DNA of 54,372 bases from Acidobacteriota bacterium (GCA_013288805.1 JABDBE010000016.1:1-54372), one strand, 5' to 3'. Shown: positions 43,500 through 51,580, numbered from the stretch's first letter. Made by a program: numbers and translations. The notes: a model not told the origin generated them from the letters alone.

Positions 43500-43581
43500 G
43501 CGAAAGCAAGATTCCTCGCTTCGCTCGGAATGACAAAAGGGGGACACGCAATGACAAAGGGGACATGCAATGACAAAGGGT
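43500..43581. repeat. Intergenic repeat with tandem GACAAAGGGGACA units
   Basis: A palindromic CGAGCGAAAGC...GCTTCGCTCGG segment is followed by three tandem copies of AATGACAAAGGGGACATGC-like units (start 43529, 43550 and 43569; periods 21 and 19). They fill the ftsQ-panC gap. The leading part resembles the TGTCATCC...GAAGGA family in inverse orientation. Confidence 0.7.
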
Positions 43582-43590
43582 GGGCCCCTC

Positions 43591-44436
43591 TCAGGGTTGC
43601 AGCAGAATGTTGTCGATCAGGCGGGTGGTGCCGACTACGGCGGCGACGGCTACCAGCGCTGGACCTGTGAGCTTGGGCGCGGGGTCGAGGGTGGAGGGAT
43701 CGACGATCTCGAAGTAGTCCAGACGGACGGTGGGTTCCTGCGCCAGGATTTTCTTGGCGGCTTTGATTAGTGCTGTCGGGTTGCGCTCGCCTTGATCGAA
43801 TCGTTGTTTAACCTCAATCAGAGAGCGGTTCAGGACGGTCGCGGACTTGCGGTCCTGCGGGCTGAGGTACACGTTGCGCGAGCTCATGGCCAGGCCGTCG
43901 GGCTCGCGAACGATGGGGCAGACGGCGATCTCGATGGGCAGATTCAGATCGCGCACCATGCGACGGATGATGGTGGCTTGCGCAGCGTCTTTTTGTCCGA
44001 AGAATGCCACGTCGGGCTCGACGATGTGGAACAGCTTGGCGACGACTGTGGCGACGCCGCGAAAGTGTCCGGGACGCGATTTACCGCACAGCTTGTCGCT
44101 GAGGCCTTCGACGGTGACGTAGGTGACGGCGCCCGGGGTATACATTTCGACGGGCGTGGGCGCGAAAAGAATGTCCACGGATTCTTTTTCAAGCATCTGA
44201 ACGTCGTGGTCGAAGGTGCGGGGATATTTCGCGAGATCCTCGGTGGGGCCGAACTGCAGAGGGTTTATGAAAATCGAAGCGGCGACGGCATCGCATTTCG
44301 ATTTGGCTGCGCGCATCAGCGACAGATGGCCGTCGTGCAGCGCGCCCATGGTTGGGACCAACCCCAATCGCTTTCCTGAGTGCCGCGCCGCACGCGAAGT
44401 GGCGCGCATTTCGTCGATCGTTTTGCAGATTTTCAT
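43591..44436 (-). CDS. panC: Pantothenate synthetase
   Basis: Joins pantoate and beta-alanine with ATP to give pantothenate, the CoA precursor (281 aa, normal). Signatures are PTMGALHDGHLSLMRAAK (the HxGH ATP site), FINPLQFGP, GHFRGVATVVAKLF, FFGQKDAAQATIIRRMVRDL and MSSRNVYLS. It is the last gene of panB-lipoprotein-panC, 10 nt after the lipoprotein gene. Confidence 0.97.
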   Translation of the reverse strand: MKICKTIDEMRATSRAARHSGKRLGLVPTMGALHDGHLSLMRAAKSKCDAVAASIFINPLQFGPTEDLAKYPRTFDHDVQMLEKESVDILFAPTPVEMYTPGAVTYVTVEGLSDKLCGKSRPGHFRGVATVVAKLFHIVEPDVAFFGQKDAAQATIIRRMVRDLNLPIEIAVCPIVREPDGLAMSSRNVYLSPQDRKSATVLNRSLIEVKQRFDQGERNPTALIKAAKKILAQEPTVRLDYFEIVDPSTLDPAPKLTGPALVAVAAVVGTTRLIDNILLQP

Positions 44437-44446
44437 GGTACCGGTT

Positions 44447-44893
44447 TCAGGAAGATGGAACCCAGTTAATTTCTACTTTCATGCTTTCTAACGATCCGGC
44501 GACCAAAGCGCGATTCTTGCGAAGCGTAGCGTGGTCCTGATCAGAGGCGTTGGCGCTGATCTCCTGAATCGCAACTACGCGGCCGTAGGGCCACGCCGAT
44601 GCGGGCAGCTTGGCGAGCGCCTCGGGCAATTTATCGGGGTCGACGATCTGCTGTTCGTTGTTGCTGACGTCGAGCAGTCCGACGCCGTCGAGCCTGACGA
44701 TCAAATAGGGATTTCGCCAGGCTTTCATATCTTTCAGCGTGGCGTATTTTTGCGGATCGGCCGGAGGGATTTGTTGGATACGAGCCTCCGGGCCGACAGA
44801 CGCAGCGGCTTGCGCGGGTGCGCTGGGCGGCTTGGCGCAGCTCGCGAGCATTACCAGACTCGCGGCCAAAACACTAGAGAGCAAATATCTCAT
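44447..44893 (-). CDS. Lipoprotein of unknown function between panB and panC
   Basis: 148 aa. Lipoprotein signal RYLLSSVLAASLVMLASCAK with lipobox LASC (Cys at 19). An Ala/Pro-rich linker follows, then a domain of about 110 residues with WRNPYLIVRLDGVGLLDVSN and AWPYGRVVAIQEI. No family recognised. It sits between panB (12 nt) and panC (10 nt) and is translated from the same message. Its role is not obvious from CoA synthesis. Confidence 0.78.
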   Translation of the reverse strand: MRYLLSSVLAASLVMLASCAKPPSAPAQAAASVGPEARIQQIPPADPQKYATLKDMKAWRNPYLIVRLDGVGLLDVSNNEQQIVDPDKLPEALAKLPASAWPYGRVVAIQEISANASDQDHATLRKNRALVAGSLESMKVEINWVPSS

Positions 44894-44905
44894 GCCAGCA
44901 GTTTA

Positions 44906-45796
44906 CTATCGACGCATGCCTCGTTTGCGTTCGAGCACGGTTTCGAGCGCCTGCTGCGTTTCTTTGGACAAATGGTAAGACTCACGATCCGCGGGATACT
45001 GATGCGCGATCACGTCTTCGCGGAAGGCATGCGCAGCGTCAGTGATGAGCGCGGCCGCGTCTCCGTAGCGGCGAACGAACTTCGCAGGCGGAGTGAAGGT
45101 GAGATTCAGAATGTCGTGGAACACGAGCACCTGGCCGTCGCAGTCCGGGCCTGCACCGATGCCGATAGTCGGAGTCGCGACCTCCGCCGTGATCATGCTG
45201 GCGACCTCGCGCGGAATGCCTTCGAGAACTAAAAAGGCCACGCCTGCGCGATCGAGAGCCACCGCATCGCGCATCAGTTGTTCGATCTCGGCTAGCGACT
45301 TGCCTTGAACCTTGTAACCACCCATGACATTCACCGATTGCGGAGTCAGCCCGATGTGCCCGGCCACGGGAATTTCGGCATCGAGGACGCGGCGAATCAG
45401 GTCGGCGCGTTTCTCTCCGCCTTCGATCTTTACAACTTCGGTGCCTGCTTCTTTTACGAAGCGGGCCGCATTGCGCAATGCATCATCCGCGCCTACGTGG
45501 TAAGAGCCGTAGGGCATATCGGCGACAAGCATCGCGTGCTTCACGCCACGCCGCACGGCTTTGGTGTGATGAAGCATTTCGTCAACTGTGACCGAGAGCG
45601 TATCCGGATAGCCAAGCATGGTCATGGCCAACGAGTCGCCGACCAGAACGATGTCGATCGAAGCTTCGTCGACCAAGCGGGCGCTGGCGTAGTCGTAGGC
45701 AGTCAGGCAGGTGATGGGTTGATGTTGAAGTTTCTTCTCGCGAAGGGAAGCAACAGTAATTTTTTGGCGAGGTTCGCCAACCGGTGCGATGCTCAC
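44906..45796 (-). CDS. panB: 3-methyl-2-oxobutanoate hydroxymethyltransferase (ketopantoate hydroxymethyltransferase)
   Basis: First committed enzyme of pantothenate synthesis: adds a hydroxymethyl group from methylene-THF to 2-oxoisovalerate (296 aa). Conserved TIM-barrel parts: ITCLTAYDYASARLVDEA, DIVLVGDSLAMTMLGYPDTL, VKIEGGEKRAD, GHIGLTPQSVNVMGGYKVQG and the C-terminal TIGIGAGPDCDGQVLVFHD. Start chosen at GTG 45796 because GGAGGA lies five nt before it. The much longer open frame upstream has no family match. Confidence 0.95.
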   Translation of the reverse strand: MSIAPVGEPRQKITVASLREKKLQHQPITCLTAYDYASARLVDEASIDIVLVGDSLAMTMLGYPDTLSVTVDEMLHHTKAVRRGVKHAMLVADMPYGSYHVGADDALRNAARFVKEAGTEVVKIEGGEKRADLIRRVLDAEIPVAGHIGLTPQSVNVMGGYKVQGKSLAEIEQLMRDAVALDRAGVAFLVLEGIPREVASMITAEVATPTIGIGAGPDCDGQVLVFHDILNLTFTPPAKFVRRYGDAAALITDAAHAFREDVIAHQYPADRESYHLSKETQQALETVLERKRGMRR

Positions 45797-45941
45797 GATG
45801 TCCTCCAGTGCCCCTCCGCCTCGGCGGATAGAGCCCGTACCCATCTTGGATGCTACTGGAGATATTGTAGACCCGAGAGCGAGGGTTCGTCGATGGGGAT
45901 AGTGGTATCGAAAGGAGGGTAAGTTCCCGGGAGGAGAGCAA

Positions 45942-45978
45942 GTAAGATTCTTACTGAATGTCTTACTATATGGTAAGA
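45942..45978. promoter_or_regulatory. Paired palindromes upstream of vapB (probable autoregulatory operator)
   Basis: Two inverted repeats of the same half-site: GTAAGA-T-TCTTAC at 45942-45954 and TCTTAC-TATATG-GTAAGA at 45961-45978, ending seven nt before the vapB start. VapBC modules are usually self-repressed through VapB-binding inverted repeats, which this fits. The TATATG in the second one might be the -10 region. Confidence 0.75.
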
Positions 45979-45985
45979 TTGCTGC

Positions 45986-46237
45986 ATGAAAGCCTACCGC
46001 ACAGTCATCAGTTCCAAGGGACAGGTGGTGATTCCGGCTGAGTTGCGCGAGCAGTTCGGGCTGAAAAAAGGTACGCCCGCAACGTGGATTGAAGAAAGAG
46101 GCCGTTTGGTGCTCACGCCCATCACGGAGCGCCGGCTGGACGAGATCATGGGATTTCTCAAGCCGGCGCCGGGCGAGCCGTCGGTATTCGAGGCCTTTTT
46201 TGAAGAGCGGGAACGTGAGCGCAGGAGAGAGAAATAG
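45986..46237 (+). CDS. vapB: VapB-type antitoxin, AbrB/MazE fold
   Basis: 83 aa. The N-terminal swapped-hairpin DNA-binding domain reads KAYRTVISSKGQVVIPAELR followed by EQFGLKKGT, which is diagnostic of the SpoVT/AbrB family. The C-terminal part (RLDEIMGFLKPAPGEPSVFE, then a charged helix) would wrap and inhibit the toxin. It overlaps the PIN toxin gene by one nt (TAGTG). The upstream palindromes suggest self-repression. Confidence 0.92.
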   Translation: MKAYRTVISSKGQVVIPAELREQFGLKKGTPATWIEERGRLVLTPITERRLDEIMGFLKPAPGEPSVFEAFFEERERERRREK

Positions 46238-46677
46238 TGGCCCGCTCTTTTCGCATGAGCACGCGCCGATACGTTCTTGACGCGAACGCCCTAATCGGGT
46301 TCTTCGAAGGGCGGGCTGGCGCTTCGGATAAAGTACGGAGGCTGTTAAGCGAGGCTGTGCAGCAAGAGTTGCCTCTGTTGATGTCGGCCGTGAATTGGGG
46401 CGAAGTCTTCTATATGGAATGGCGTTACCACGGCGAGACAAAGGCCCGGGAAGCCGAAGCGAGATTGCAGGAGATGCCCGTCGCCGTAGTCAGTGTGGAT
46501 CGGGAGCGAGCCTCCCGGGCCGGTGCGTTGAAGCAACAACACAGTCTGGGATATGCCGATGCCTTCGCCGCCGAGCTGGCTATCGAACGTGGCGCGTGGC
46601 TGGTCACGGCCGATCCCGAGTTTGCAAAAGTTGGGAAGACGCTCGCAGTCTATGCGCTGCCGAGGCATGAGAAGTAG
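46237..46677 (+). CDS. vapC: VapC-type toxin, PIN-domain ribonuclease
   Basis: 146 aa from GTG at 46237, one nt inside the vapB stop. The PIN fold is clear: YVLDANALIGFFEG gives the first acid, NWGEVFYMEWRYHGE the second, and HSLGYADAFAAELAI with VTADPEF the third and fourth. All acidic residues of the Mg-binding site appear present. It likely cleaves RNA when the antitoxin is degraded. Residues before about 10 are a flexible tail; ATG at 46255 is an alternative start. Confidence 0.92.
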   Translation: MARSFRMSTRRYVLDANALIGFFEGRAGASDKVRRLLSEAVQQELPLLMSAVNWGEVFYMEWRYHGETKAREAEARLQEMPVAVVSVDRERASRAGALKQQHSLGYADAFAAELAIERGAWLVTADPEFAKVGKTLAVYALPRHEK

Positions 46678-46703
46678 GTTTGACCAGGCGGGCTCCTCGC
46701 TCG

Positions 46704-47144
46704 CTAGGGACTTTGTTCGTGTTCCCAAGGGATCCGAGTGACGAACTCTACGGCTGCTACATCCTTCCCAAAGCAACCGGGTGGGCGTGGAAAGTTGTTA
46801 GAGAACCAATACCGAAAGCCCGATTGAGCGGCGCGCTCGATCTTTGCTCGATTTCCAGCCTCGATTAACGTTCCGACGAAATAAAACCAGCCACCGTACA
46901 GCTGTTCGTCATCGTTTGCTGGCCCGTAGTGGAAAGCCTCCCCTTCTTTGCTGACATCAATCCCGAGCCGACTCAGTAGATTCAGAAAGTCTTGAGGGTA
47001 GGCGTTTACTCGCTGCAAAATGAAGTTGCGACAGTCGGCGCATCCGCATCGTTCAGCGCCCCCGTTCGCTATTTCGGAGTACGCGGCGACAGTGGCGTCC
47101 GTATCATGCGAGATCAGCTGGTCACCCAGTTCGAAGTTCGTCAA
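46704..47144 (-). CDS. Hypothetical protein with conserved Cys-rich turn
   Basis: 146 aa starting MTNFELGDQLISHDTDATVA. The central motif ERCGCADCRNFILQRVNAYP contains three closely spaced Cys and is followed by LLSRLGIDVSKEGEAFHYGP and LYGGWFYFVGTLIEAG. The look is that of a conserved uncharacterised family, but I do not know a function. It starts 7 nt after the stop of the deoxynucleoside kinase gene and is probably co-transcribed with it. It is convergent with vapC. Confidence 0.7.
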   Translation of the reverse strand: MTNFELGDQLISHDTDATVAAYSEIANGGAERCGCADCRNFILQRVNAYPQDFLNLLSRLGIDVSKEGEAFHYGPANDDEQLYGGWFYFVGTLIEAGNRAKIERAAQSGFRYWFSNNFPRPPGCFGKDVAAVEFVTRIPWEHEQSP

Positions 47145-47151
47145 CGGACCC

Positions 47152-47817
47152 TCAAGCTGATGCGGCTTCTTGGTTTCCCAGGGGCAGGAAATATTGGGTG
47201 CCTTTGATCGGGGCGGAGACTTTTCTCAGTAGCTCCTGCAGGTCTTCGTTGCGCTCGACGAAATCAATTTCTGAAGTGTTCACGATCAGCAGGTCGGATG
47301 AGGTGTAGTGAAAAAAGAAGTGTTCGTAAGCCTTGATCACTTCTTCGAGATACTCTTCGTTGATCGCTTTCTCTCCCGGCGCGTTCCTTTTCTTTAAACG
47401 TTTCTTTAGAACTTCGGGACTGGCCTGCAAATAAATCACCAGGTCAGGCGTGGGTAGCTGTTCACGAAAATAGTTGTAGTAGCGATTGTAGGTTTCAAGT
47501 TCCTGATCGTTGAGATTGAGGCAGGCGAAAAGCTTGTCTTTTTCAAACACAAAATCGGTGACCACCGATTTCTGCGACCGGGGCCCGAGATCCAGCGCCC
47601 GGAGTTGTTCGAAGCGGCGAATCAGGAAAGCGAACTGGGCCTGGAATCCCGCGCCGCGTTCGCCGTCGTAAAAGGCGCGCAGAAAGGGGTTGTCCTCGGT
47701 TTCCATGACCCGCTGGGCGTTGAGACGATCTGCCAGAATCCGCGTGAGCGTGCTCTTACCGACGCGTATGGGACCTTCTACGGCAATGTAGCGGGGCAGT
47801 TCGAAAAGGTTGGCCAT
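47152..47817 (-). CDS. Deoxynucleoside kinase (deoxyadenosine/deoxyguanosine kinase type)
   Basis: 221 aa from ATG at 47817. The P-loop is GPIRVGKS (15-22). The family features METEDNPFLRAFYDGERGAG, FLIRRFEQL, TDFVFEKDKLFACLNL and LVIYLQASPEVLKKRLKKRN (the lid arginines) are present. It phosphorylates deoxynucleosides for salvage; the exact base specificity is not readable. In many Acidobacteriota-like genomes this enzyme lies near panB/panC, as here. Confidence 0.88.
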   Translation of the reverse strand: MANLFELPRYIAVEGPIRVGKSTLTRILADRLNAQRVMETEDNPFLRAFYDGERGAGFQAQFAFLIRRFEQLRALDLGPRSQKSVVTDFVFEKDKLFACLNLNDQELETYNRYYNYFREQLPTPDLVIYLQASPEVLKKRLKKRNAPGEKAINEEYLEEVIKAYEHFFFHYTSSDLLIVNTSEIDFVERNEDLQELLRKVSAPIKGTQYFLPLGNQEAASA

Positions 47818-47938
47818 GGGCTCGAGCTTCGAATGGCAGGATATCCCGACAAAGCTTCGAGCGCAATTGAGGGAAGAGTAACCCCTGTGCATCCCAGAGT
47901 CACAGCGAGGCAGAGAAACAATTTACAATCGCGACATT

Positions 47939-48679
47939 ATGGGTAGCTTCGTCATCGGTGCGGGTTTCGCTGCAGCAGCGGCCGTCGCGGCTGGCTACCA
48001 GTCCATGGCGCCGACCGGGCAGTGCTATGGCCGGGCGTTCACTGGGCTGAGGCGGGGATCCAGGCAACTGGCGCTGACTTTCGACGATGGACCCAACGAC
48101 CCACACACATTGCGTTTGTTGGAGGTTCTGTCCCGGCACAATGTGAAGGCAACATTTTTCTTGATCGGGCGCTACGTGAAGCAACGGCCGGATATCGCAC
48201 GTGAGTTGGTGCGGGCAGGACACATCGTTGGCAATCATACGTTCAACCATCCGAATCTGATCTTTGCTTCTGCGCGCGAGACCACGATGCAACTGCGGGA
48301 TTGTGAGCAGGCCCTGATAGATGCCGTGGGAGAACATTCCCGGCTTTTTCGGCCTCCATTTGGCGGACGCCGGCCTGGCACTTTGAAAATTGCGCGAGCC
48401 CTTGGTCTAGAGCCGGTGATGTGGAATGTGACCGGTTGGGACTGGAAGGGAAAGCCGGCGGAATACGTCGAAACAAGAATCAGCCAACAGATTCGCGGAG
48501 GCGATGTAATCCTGTTGCACGACGGCGGCCATGCGGCATTTGGAGCGGATCGTTCGCAAACTGTGATCGCCGCCGATCGGCTTATTGCCACTTATTGTGC
48601 GCAAGGGTACGAGTTTGTAACGATCCCGGAGATGATGCATGAAAACGCAGGCAGCAATCTGTCCTCAGTTGCCTGCTGA
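47939..48679 (+). CDS. Polysaccharide deacetylase (NodB homology domain)
   Basis: 246 aa. The NodB motifs are LALTFDDGPNDPHTLRLLEV (metal Asp in TFDDGP, 47-52), GNHTFNHPNL (H100, H104), LFRPPFGGRR and MWNVTGWDW, with the final HDGG. This combination is typical of carbohydrate esterase family 4, which removes acetyl groups from peptidoglycan or polysaccharide. An N-terminal hydrophobic stretch (VIGAGFAAAAAVAAGY) may be a signal or anchor. Divergent from the deoxynucleoside kinase. Confidence 0.92.
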   Translation: MGSFVIGAGFAAAAAVAAGYQSMAPTGQCYGRAFTGLRRGSRQLALTFDDGPNDPHTLRLLEVLSRHNVKATFFLIGRYVKQRPDIARELVRAGHIVGNHTFNHPNLIFASARETTMQLRDCEQALIDAVGEHSRLFRPPFGGRRPGTLKIARALGLEPVMWNVTGWDWKGKPAEYVETRISQQIRGGDVILLHDGGHAAFGADRSQTVIAADRLIATYCAQGYEFVTIPEMMHENAGSNLSSVAC

Positions 48680-48688
48680 GGTTGCGCC

Positions 48689-49222
48689 ATGAGCTTGAGG
48701 CTGCTGGCTGCTCTCGTTTCGATTGCGGTGTTGTCCGGTTGTGCGCGCGAAATCCCCAACCGAGTCGGAGCCGACGAGTACGCGCTCTATTCGGAGTGGA
48801 CCATAGCGCACTTTGGAAAGAATCCGCCCGAACATCTTTATTTTTCCAGCCGAACCGGCGCGTTTGATCCGCTCCAGACGTCTTGCCAGGCTGCACTCGA
48901 GAAAGATGGCGTGAATCGGTCGCTCATAAAGCAGTTGCATGGCTTGGGCGAAGCGCAATATCCGCTTGATTTCGGTTCCTCAGGGAATCTGCGAATTCCG
49001 TGGAGTTACAAAGAAGTGGATACTGCTCCAGATCTGCCGCCCGGCACTTTCCATCTGATCACGTTTTCACGCGTAGCCTTTAATCGTGACCACACCGAGG
49101 CGTTGTTCGCATTCTTCGACGCCTGCGCATTCGGCGAGTGCGGGCAGGGCGGTTACATTCAGGGCAGAAAACAAGACGGAAAGTGGAATTTTCACCCCGG
49201 AAGCTGCGCGATCTTCGCCTAG
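48689..49222 (+). CDS. Lipoprotein of unknown function
   Basis: 177 aa. Lipoprotein signal SLRLLAALVSIAVLSGCARE with lipobox LSGC. The mature part has several Cys and aromatic residues (DACAFGECGQGGYIQGRKQD) near the C-terminus, which may form disulphides. No family recognised. It starts 9 nt after the polysaccharide deacetylase stop, so the two are co-transcribed. It is convergent with hemL. Confidence 0.75.
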   Translation: MSLRLLAALVSIAVLSGCAREIPNRVGADEYALYSEWTIAHFGKNPPEHLYFSSRTGAFDPLQTSCQAALEKDGVNRSLIKQLHGLGEAQYPLDFGSSGNLRIPWSYKEVDTAPDLPPGTFHLITFSRVAFNRDHTEALFAFFDACAFGECGQGGYIQGRKQDGKWNFHPGSCAIFA

Positions 49223-49238
49223 CGGGCTCCGGTGTGGG

Positions 49239-50540
49239 TTACGCGTGCACCGACGCGAACGCCTGCTTGGCCACGTTGATTGTTTTTTGAATGTCCTCGT
49301 CGCTGTGCGTTGCGCCCAAGAACGCTGCTTCGAATTGCGACGGCGGTAAGTAGACGCCATTATCCAGCATGGCGCGGAAGAAGCGGCCGAAGGCTTCAGT
49401 GTCGGACTTCGCCGCCGAGTCCCAATCCGTGACTGGACCCGGAGTGAAGAACCAAGTGAACATGGAGCCTATGCGGTTATAGCAAAGAGACACGCCTGCG
49501 TCTTTGGCTGCAGCCGCGACTCCTTCGACCAATTCGCCACTAAGCTTGTCGAGACGCGGATAAATTTCCTGTTTGTTTTCCCGCAAGTGACGCAACGTCG
49601 CTAAGCCAGCAGCCATGGCCAGCGGATTTCCCGAGAGTGTGCCCGCCTGATACATAGGCCCGAGCGGCGCCACCATGTTCATGATCTCCGAGGGGCCGCC
49701 GTAAGCGCCCACCGGAAGTCCGCCGCCAATAATTTTACCCATCGTGGTTAAGTCCGGAGTCACGCCGTAAAGTTCTTGCGCGCCGCCGAACGCCAGGCGA
49801 AATCCGGTCATGACTTCGTCGAAGATGAGCACGCTCTTTTCCCGCTGTGTGATCAACCGCAGGGCCGCGAGATATCCGCCAGGGGCCGGCACGCAACCCA
49901 TATTGCCCACCACAGGTTCGACGATGACGCAGGCAATCTCGTGCTTGAACTTCTTGAATGCATGTTCAAGCGCGTCGGTGTCATTGAAAGGCAAAGCCAG
50001 CGTGAACTGGATGAATTCCTCCGGAACGCCAGCGGAGCCCGGGATGCCGAGTGTGGCAATTCCTGAGCCAGCCTTCACCAGCAGCGCGTCGGAGTGTCCG
50101 TGATAGCAGCCCTCGAATTTCACAATGTATTTGCGCTTGGTGTAAGCACGCGCGAGGCGGATGGCGGACATGGTCGCTTCCGTGCCTGAATTCACAAAAC
50201 GGACTTTCTGCATGTGAGGGAATGCAGACAGCACAATTTCCGCAAGATCGGCCTCGGATGGCGTGGAGGCGCCGAAACTGGTGCCGTTGCAGGCGGCATC
50301 CATGATGGCTTCGATCACTTTGGACGGAGCGTGCCCGAGAATGAGCGGACCCCACGAGCCGACGTAATCGATGTACTCGTTGCCATCGGCATCGAAGATG
50401 TGCGAACCCTGCCCGCGCACGATGAAGGGCGCGTCACCGCCCACGGAACCAAAGGCGCGAACCGGCGAATTCACGCCGCCGGGAATCATCTGCTCGGCGC
50501 GTTGCTGCAGCTTGCGGGATATCTCGGTTTTGCGGGCCAT
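49239..50540 (-). CDS. hemL: Glutamate-1-semialdehyde 2,1-aminomutase
   Basis: PLP enzyme that makes 5-aminolevulinate in the C5 route to haem (433 aa, normal). From ATG at 50540 ([20 protein letters not shown]), 16 codons inside the open frame. Conserved parts: [58 protein letters not shown], and the PLP lysine within [18 protein letters not shown]. It implies a glutamyl-tRNA-derived haem pathway. hemA is not in the window. Confidence 0.97.
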   Translation of the reverse strand: MARKTEISRKLQQRAEQMIPGGVNSPVRAFGSVGGDAPFIVRGQGSHIFDADGNEYIDYVGSWGPLILGHAPSKVIEAIMDAACNGTSFGASTPSEADLAEIVLSAFPHMQKVRFVNSGTEATMSAIRLARAYTKRKYIVKFEGCYHGHSDALLVKAGSGIATLGIPGSAGVPEEFIQFTLALPFNDTDALEHAFKKFKHEIACVIVEPVVGNMGCVPAPGGYLAALRLITQREKSVLIFDEVMTGFRLAFGGAQELYGVTPDLTTMGKIIGGGLPVGAYGGPSEIMNMVAPLGPMYQAGTLSGNPLAMAAGLATLRHLRENKQEIYPRLDKLSGELVEGVAAAAKDAGVSLCYNRIGSMFTWFFTPGPVTDWDSAAKSDTEAFGRFFRAMLDNGVYLPPSQFEAAFLGATHSDEDIQKTINVAKQAFASVHA

Positions 50541-50753
50541 GTGGCTCTCCGAAGAACTGGTCCTATATGGTAACAGCGGGGGCCGCAAGACCGCGAAAAG
50601 CCAACACTGAGAGGTGCATCGTACTTTTTGTGGCCCGGACTTGGTTCACGGAAGATATGGAATTCACCGGATATTTACAGTCTCGCAACAGTCCTGAAAC
50701 ACGTTTTGGGTAGTCTCTGCTCAGTACACGCCCTTCTAACCGGGAGGGTTTCA

Positions 50754-50793
50754 AGGACAGCTTCGGGGGGCTCCGAGCTGTCCTCATTTTTTT
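50754..50793 (+). terminator. Orphan intrinsic terminator on the plus strand
   Basis: AGGACAGC, one bulged T, TCGG; loop; CCGA, GCTGTCCT: a 12-bp stem, followed by CATTTTTTT. No plus-strand gene lies between hemL and the csoR-like gene (both minus), so it must end an unannotated plus-strand transcript or a small RNA beginning in 50560-50740. A preceding small hairpin CCCTTC/GGGAGGG lies at 50730-50748. Confidence 0.8.
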
Positions 50794-50806
50794 GGTCCTT
50801 GCTTAA

Positions 50807-51094
50807 TTACTTCAGGTACGCGCGAACCAGGCCGATCAAATCCTCACCCAACTCCTCGGGCGAATCCACGGCGTGATCGGGATTCATCATGTGCAGGCGG
50901 ATGTGATCTTCCAGTATCTCCGCCATCAAACCGTTGACCCCGCCGCGAATGGCGGCCAAGAGCATAAGGATGTCGGCGCATTCATCCCCGGCAGTGAGGG
51001 CGCGCTCGACGGCCGCGAACTGGCCACGGATTCGCTTGATGCGAAACAGAAGCTTCTGTTTCTCTTTGGAAATTTCGGGAATCTTATCTTGCAT
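50807..51094 (-). CDS. CsoR/RcnR-family metal-sensing repressor
   Basis: 95 aa from ATG at 51094; the open frame upstream is longer but not conserved. The DUF156 pattern is clear: KQKLLFRIKRIRGQFAAVER, ECADILMLLAAIRGGVNGLM and ILEDHIRLHM. The family Cys is present (ECADIL). The next ligand His is present (DHIRLHM). The position of the second Cys of CsoR is His, so a C-H-H set is likelier, as in RcnR/InrS or FrmR relatives, than the Cu(I) site. A CsoR-type operator lies upstream. It is divergent from a 67 aa ORF. Confidence 0.9.
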   Translation of the reverse strand: MQDKIPEISKEKQKLLFRIKRIRGQFAAVERALTAGDECADILMLLAAIRGGVNGLMAEILEDHIRLHMMNPDHAVDSPEELGEDLIGLVRAYLK

Positions 51095-51127
51095 TTTTGC
51101 CTGCTTTCTTCGACTTTTCCCTTTACA

Positions 51128-51144
51128 ATACCGTAGGGGGGTAT
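51128..51144. promoter_or_regulatory. G-tract palindrome, probable CsoR/RcnR-type operator
   Basis: ATACC-GTAGGGG-GGTAT in the csoR-like/67 aa ORF intergenic region. G- or C-tract-centred inverted repeats flanked by TA-rich arms are the DNA sites known for CsoR and RcnR relatives. Its position, 34 nt before the regulator and about 110 nt before the 67 aa ORF, would let one site control both. Confidence 0.65.
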
Positions 51145-51253
51145 GATATAAGATTCTCAGAAGGGAAATCCATCGCGGGCCAAGGCCGCCTAAATCCCTT
51201 AAGGAGCGTAAATCGCATGGTAGCTGAAATCCAGAGAAAGGAGGGGAACGACG

Positions 51254-51457
51254 ATGAACTGCATGACTCGATTCGCACCGCCAATGGCGATGGCGACGAC
51301 GCAGCTCGCGAGCGCAATTCACCGCGAAGAGAACTTTTCTTGGCGCGTGGAACCGAAGACGGAACACAAGTCTTTGCGCATGAGCTGGGTCGTGGTCACC
51401 GACGAATGCGGCCGGCGGCAGCTTCGCATGCACTGGGCCGCAGTCGAGCAACGCTGA
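51254..51457 (+). CDS. Small protein divergent from the metal-sensing regulator
   Basis: 67 aa from ATG at 51254, with an excellent AAAGGAGGGG upstream. Sequence MNCMTRFAPPMAMATTQLAS then a basic stretch FSWRVEPKTEHKSLRMSW and VVVTDECGRRQLRMHWAAVE. One Cys and three His could bind metal, but no known motif. A longer overlapping frame from 51217 has a weaker start. Divergent from the CsoR-like gene, sharing its operator region. Function unknown; a role in the metal response is an inference. Confidence 0.6.
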   Translation: MNCMTRFAPPMAMATTQLASAIHREENFSWRVEPKTEHKSLRMSWVVVTDECGRRQLRMHWAAVEQR

Positions 51458-51514
51458 GGGCATCAAGCGCAACCTGTAACATTCCTTTAACGAACGCTGC
51501 GTAGGCTGGGTGAA

Positions 51515-51550
51515 TTGACGAGCATTGCTTCAGCTTTGAATGCTCGTCAA
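51515..51550. repeat. Perfect 12-bp inverted repeat upstream of the porin gene
   Basis: Arms TTGACGAGCATT and AATGCTCGTCAA around a 12-nt loop. No T-run. Could be a terminator-like end of the 67 aa ORF transcript or a regulator-binding site. Confidence 0.7.
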
Positions 51551-51580
51551 CTACCTGGCCGAATGCCCGGCTAGTGGTGG

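Noticed and set aside
43500-43590. Possible short CRISPR-like array in the ftsQ-panC gap
   Set aside because: Only three units with period about 20 and no unique spacers. It is a simple tandem repeat next to a dispersed palindrome, with no cas genes nearby.
45797-46441. Upstream 215-codon extension of panB
   Set aside because: No similarity to the PanB family, overlaps vapB on the other strand, and a strong GGAGGA plus GTG lies exactly where the conserved part begins.
51095-51472. Long N-terminal extension of the CsoR-like gene
   Set aside because: Runs through the operator region and the divergent 67 aa ORF. Family length is about 90-100 aa, matching the start at 51094.
51217-51504. 95-codon plus-strand frame overlapping the 67 aa ORF
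   Set aside because: Lacks a ribosome-binding site as good as the one at 51254 and has a low-complexity Arg/Ala composition. The 67 aa frame is preferred, but this is not certain.
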